Source of the DNA: Candidatus Saccharimonadia bacterium | GTDB taxonomy: Bacteria > Patescibacteriota > Saccharimonadia > Saccharimonadales > 2-12-FULL-41-12 | Reading direction: 5' to 3' | Assembly: GCA_023263015.1 (NCBI GenBank) | Contig: JALQXV010000107.1 | Coordinates: forward strand, 1-6,860 | Length of the DNA stretch: 6,860 nucleotides | Shown: in pieces, positions 6,089 to 6,860 of the stretch | Layout: each line of letters begins with the position of its first letter | Position numbering within the stretch: position 1 is the first letter of the stretch | Program-made: the position numbers and the translations under genes | The notes under the pieces: model-generated | What the model saw: the letters and a program-made list of their open reading frames with translations, nothing else | Database searches by the model: none | What the model was told of the DNA's origin: nothing

Positions 6089-6113
6089 TACTTTTGTCAG
6101 TTGCACAAAAGTA
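6089..6113. repeat. Inverted repeat, 9-bp stem and 7-nt loop
   Basis: TACTTTTGT (6089-6097) and ACAAAAGTA (6105-6113) are perfect inverted copies around CAGTTGC. It can form a hairpin on either strand or serve as a protein site. No T-run follows, so it is not a standard terminator. Confidence 0.5.
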
Positions 6114-6152
6114 GTATATTCCTAGCCTCGCTATCACGCCGAATTGTATTTT

Positions 6153-6220
6153 TACAAAACATCCGGCCCATCCGATTCAGTTTTGTAGCTCGTGAGCCAA
6201 TATTTTATTAGCCCACGAGC
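6153..6220 (-). other. Two abutting hairpins, candidate structured RNA
   Basis: Hairpin B (6188-6220) pairs 15 positions around a 3-nt loop. On the plus strand it has two mismatches (A6195/C6213 and C6198/A6210); on the minus strand both become G-U wobbles, so the minus-strand RNA pairs without interruption. Hairpin A (6153-6187) begins at the very next base: TACAAAAC pairs with GTTTTGTA around a 19-nt loop containing a possible CGG/CCG inner stem. On the minus strand B comes first, 115 nt after the tsaD stop. Neither stem is followed by a T-run there, so this is not a typical intrinsic terminator. It could be a small RNA, a processing or stability element, or part of the valS leader. I recognise no known RNA family. 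Confidence 0.4.
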
Positions 6221-6244
6221 AAAAACTTTTTGTTTTCACTTTTC

Positions 6245-6272
6245 AGTATACTCTGTAAGATATTTAACACAA
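6245..6272 (-). promoter_or_regulatory. Possible minus-strand promoter ahead of the paired hairpins
   Basis: On the minus strand TTGTGT (6272-6267), a 16-bp spacer and TATACT (6250-6245; five of six -10 bases). Transcription would start near 6238, just before hairpin B. The -35 is weak (three of six). It could drive a small RNA or a long valS leader. Confidence 0.25.
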
Positions 6273-6334
6273 GCGACATATAAACAAGTTTTCCACAAGG
6301 TTTACTGCTCATCAGAGGAGGGAATTGTTAATTT

Positions 6335-6860
6335 TTACATTGATAGATTAGGCGAGATATCTAGTGTATATGGATCAGCTTTATTCACGTCGGCGCTAGC
6401 CATATAACATCCGTAGGTAGCAATCATAGCCCCGTTATCGGTACAAAGTTTCATGTCGGTGTATGTGACGTCAATAGGTAAGCGCTCTTGGAGCTGTCGA
6501 CGAAGCTCCTGATTAGCGGCCACGCCACCGGCAATAATGACGCTAGCAGGGTTGAACTCAGTGTAAGCTGCATATGCTTTATCGACAATAGTTTCGATAG
6601 CTACGTGTTGAAAGCTGGCTGCCAAATCAGCCTTTTGTTGCTCTGTTAGCAACGGTGCGATCTCATAGCTAGGGAAGTTATACGGCTTATTAATCGCCGC
6701 TTGAGCGGTGCGTAGCACGGCAGTTTTAAGTCCAGAAAAGCTAAAGTCGTACGGGTTTTCCATCCGAGCCTTTGGTAATGCGTAGGCTTTTGGGTCACCT
6801 TCGAGCGCCTTTTTGCTAACGCTCGGACCGCCAGGGTAGGGGAGTCCAATAATTTTAGCC
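6335..6860 (-). CDS. tsaD: tRNA N6-adenosine threonylcarbamoyltransferase TsaD, C-terminal part
   Basis: The frame is open to the right edge, so this is the last 174 residues of a protein normally about 330-350 long. TsaD, with TsaB/TsaE partners, transfers threonylcarbamoyl from TC-AMP to A37 of ANN-decoding tRNAs. Visible marks in order: GLPYPGGP (6847-6824), ALPKAR, FSFSGLKTAVL (from 6745), IIAGGVAANQELRRQL, and KLCTDNGAMIATYG near the end. The Asp of TDN (codon 6439-6437) corresponds to the C-terminal metal ligand of the family; the HxxxH ligands would lie in the missing N-terminal part. The in-frame Met at 6763 is internal, because conserved family sequence continues upstream of it. The usual TDNAAMIA is TDNGAMIA here, a mild change. 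The stop (TAA) is at 6337-6335, and no intrinsic terminator follows it directly. valS lies downstream on the same strand. Confidence 0.96.
   Translation of the reverse strand, partial: AKIIGLPYPGGPSVSKKALEGDPKAYALPKARMENPYDFSFSGLKTAVLRTAQAAINKPYNFPSYEIAPLLTEQQKADLAASFQHVAIETIVDKAYAAYTEFNPASVIIAGGVAANQELRRQLQERLPIDVTYTDMKLCTDNGAMIATYGCYMASADVNKADPYTLDISPNLSM

Larger units (their letters stand above)
5856..6334. other. 479-bp AT-rich non-coding gap between tsaD and valS
   Basis: No convincing protein-coding gene is seen on either strand; the short frame at 6192-6407 (+) runs into tsaD antisense and has no family resemblance. I could not fit a tRNA, tmRNA, RNase P or SRP RNA. What it does hold: a UUCG hairpin (5909-5920), a cluster of TTCAT/ATGAA half-sites and palindromes (5955-6069), a 9-bp hairpin (6089-6113), two abutting hairpins (6153-6220), and several TATACT boxes on the minus strand (ending at 5967, 6075 and 6245). 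In a genome whose other junctions are 20-bp gaps or overlaps, this length is notable. Confidence 0.7.

Noticed and set aside
6188..6236. Hairpin B plus the downstream T-rich stretch as a plus-strand intrinsic terminator
   Set aside because: Six A-rich bases separate the stem from the T-run, the stem has two mismatches on this strand, and no plus-strand gene ends nearby.
6288..6296. TTTTCCACA, one mismatch from a DnaA box
   Set aside because: A single copy with no cluster, no dnaA or dnaN nearby and no origin context.
6192..6407. 71-codon plus-strand frame in the gap and tsaD end
   Set aside because: Crosses the hairpin and into antisense of conserved TsaD codons; no ribosome-binding site at the proposed start.
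1..6860. Mobile element, CRISPR array, tRNA or rRNA
   Set aside because: No transposase, terminal repeats, regular direct repeats, or tRNA/rRNA-like sequence was found by eye on either strand.

Overview
This window is compact bacterial chromosome with moderate GC and a standard genetic code: the long genes read through with no sign of recoded stops. A TrmB-type regulator, a DUF805 membrane protein and a ValRS with non-canonical signature motifs together suggest a Patescibacteria/CPR genome, perhaps Saccharibacteria. That assignment is an inference from protein style; no rRNA is present to confirm it.

Layout, left to right: (1) the 3' part of a HAD-family hydrolase gene (+), whose N-terminus lies outside the window; (2) a convergent TrmB-like winged-helix regulator (-), whose end overlaps the HAD gene by 8 bp; (3) a 107-bp AT-rich divergent intergenic region with a spaced inverted repeat that looks like a shared operator; (4) a 423-residue two-domain protein (+), with an N-terminal half like the CoaB/phosphopantothenoylcysteine synthetase fold and a C-terminal half like a class II aldolase/adducin domain; (5) 20 bp later, a DUF805-type membrane protein (+), apparently with its own promoter and a leaderless start; (6) convergent valS (-), sharing four bases with the DUF805 stop; (7) a 479-bp AT-rich non-coding gap packed with inverted repeats; (8) the C-terminal part of tsaD (-), running off the right edge.

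How the genes may relate: tsaD (t6A37 tRNA modification) and valS (valyl-tRNA charging) are housekeeping translation genes in the same orientation, but the long gap argues against simple tight coupling. The regulator and the fusion protein are divergently transcribed around one operator-like repeat. The simplest model is that the TrmB-like protein represses itself and the fusion gene in response to a small molecule. The HAD hydrolase and DUF805 protein have no obvious functional link to their neighbours.

Most worth a second look: the CoaB-like/aldolase-like fusion with altered active-site positions in both halves; the operator between it and the regulator; the ValRS with Ser in place of the first His of HIGH and changed editing-site residues; and the valS-tsaD gap. 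That gap holds two abutting hairpins whose only mismatches become G-U wobbles on the minus strand, plus a dense cluster of TTCAT/ATGAA half-sites.
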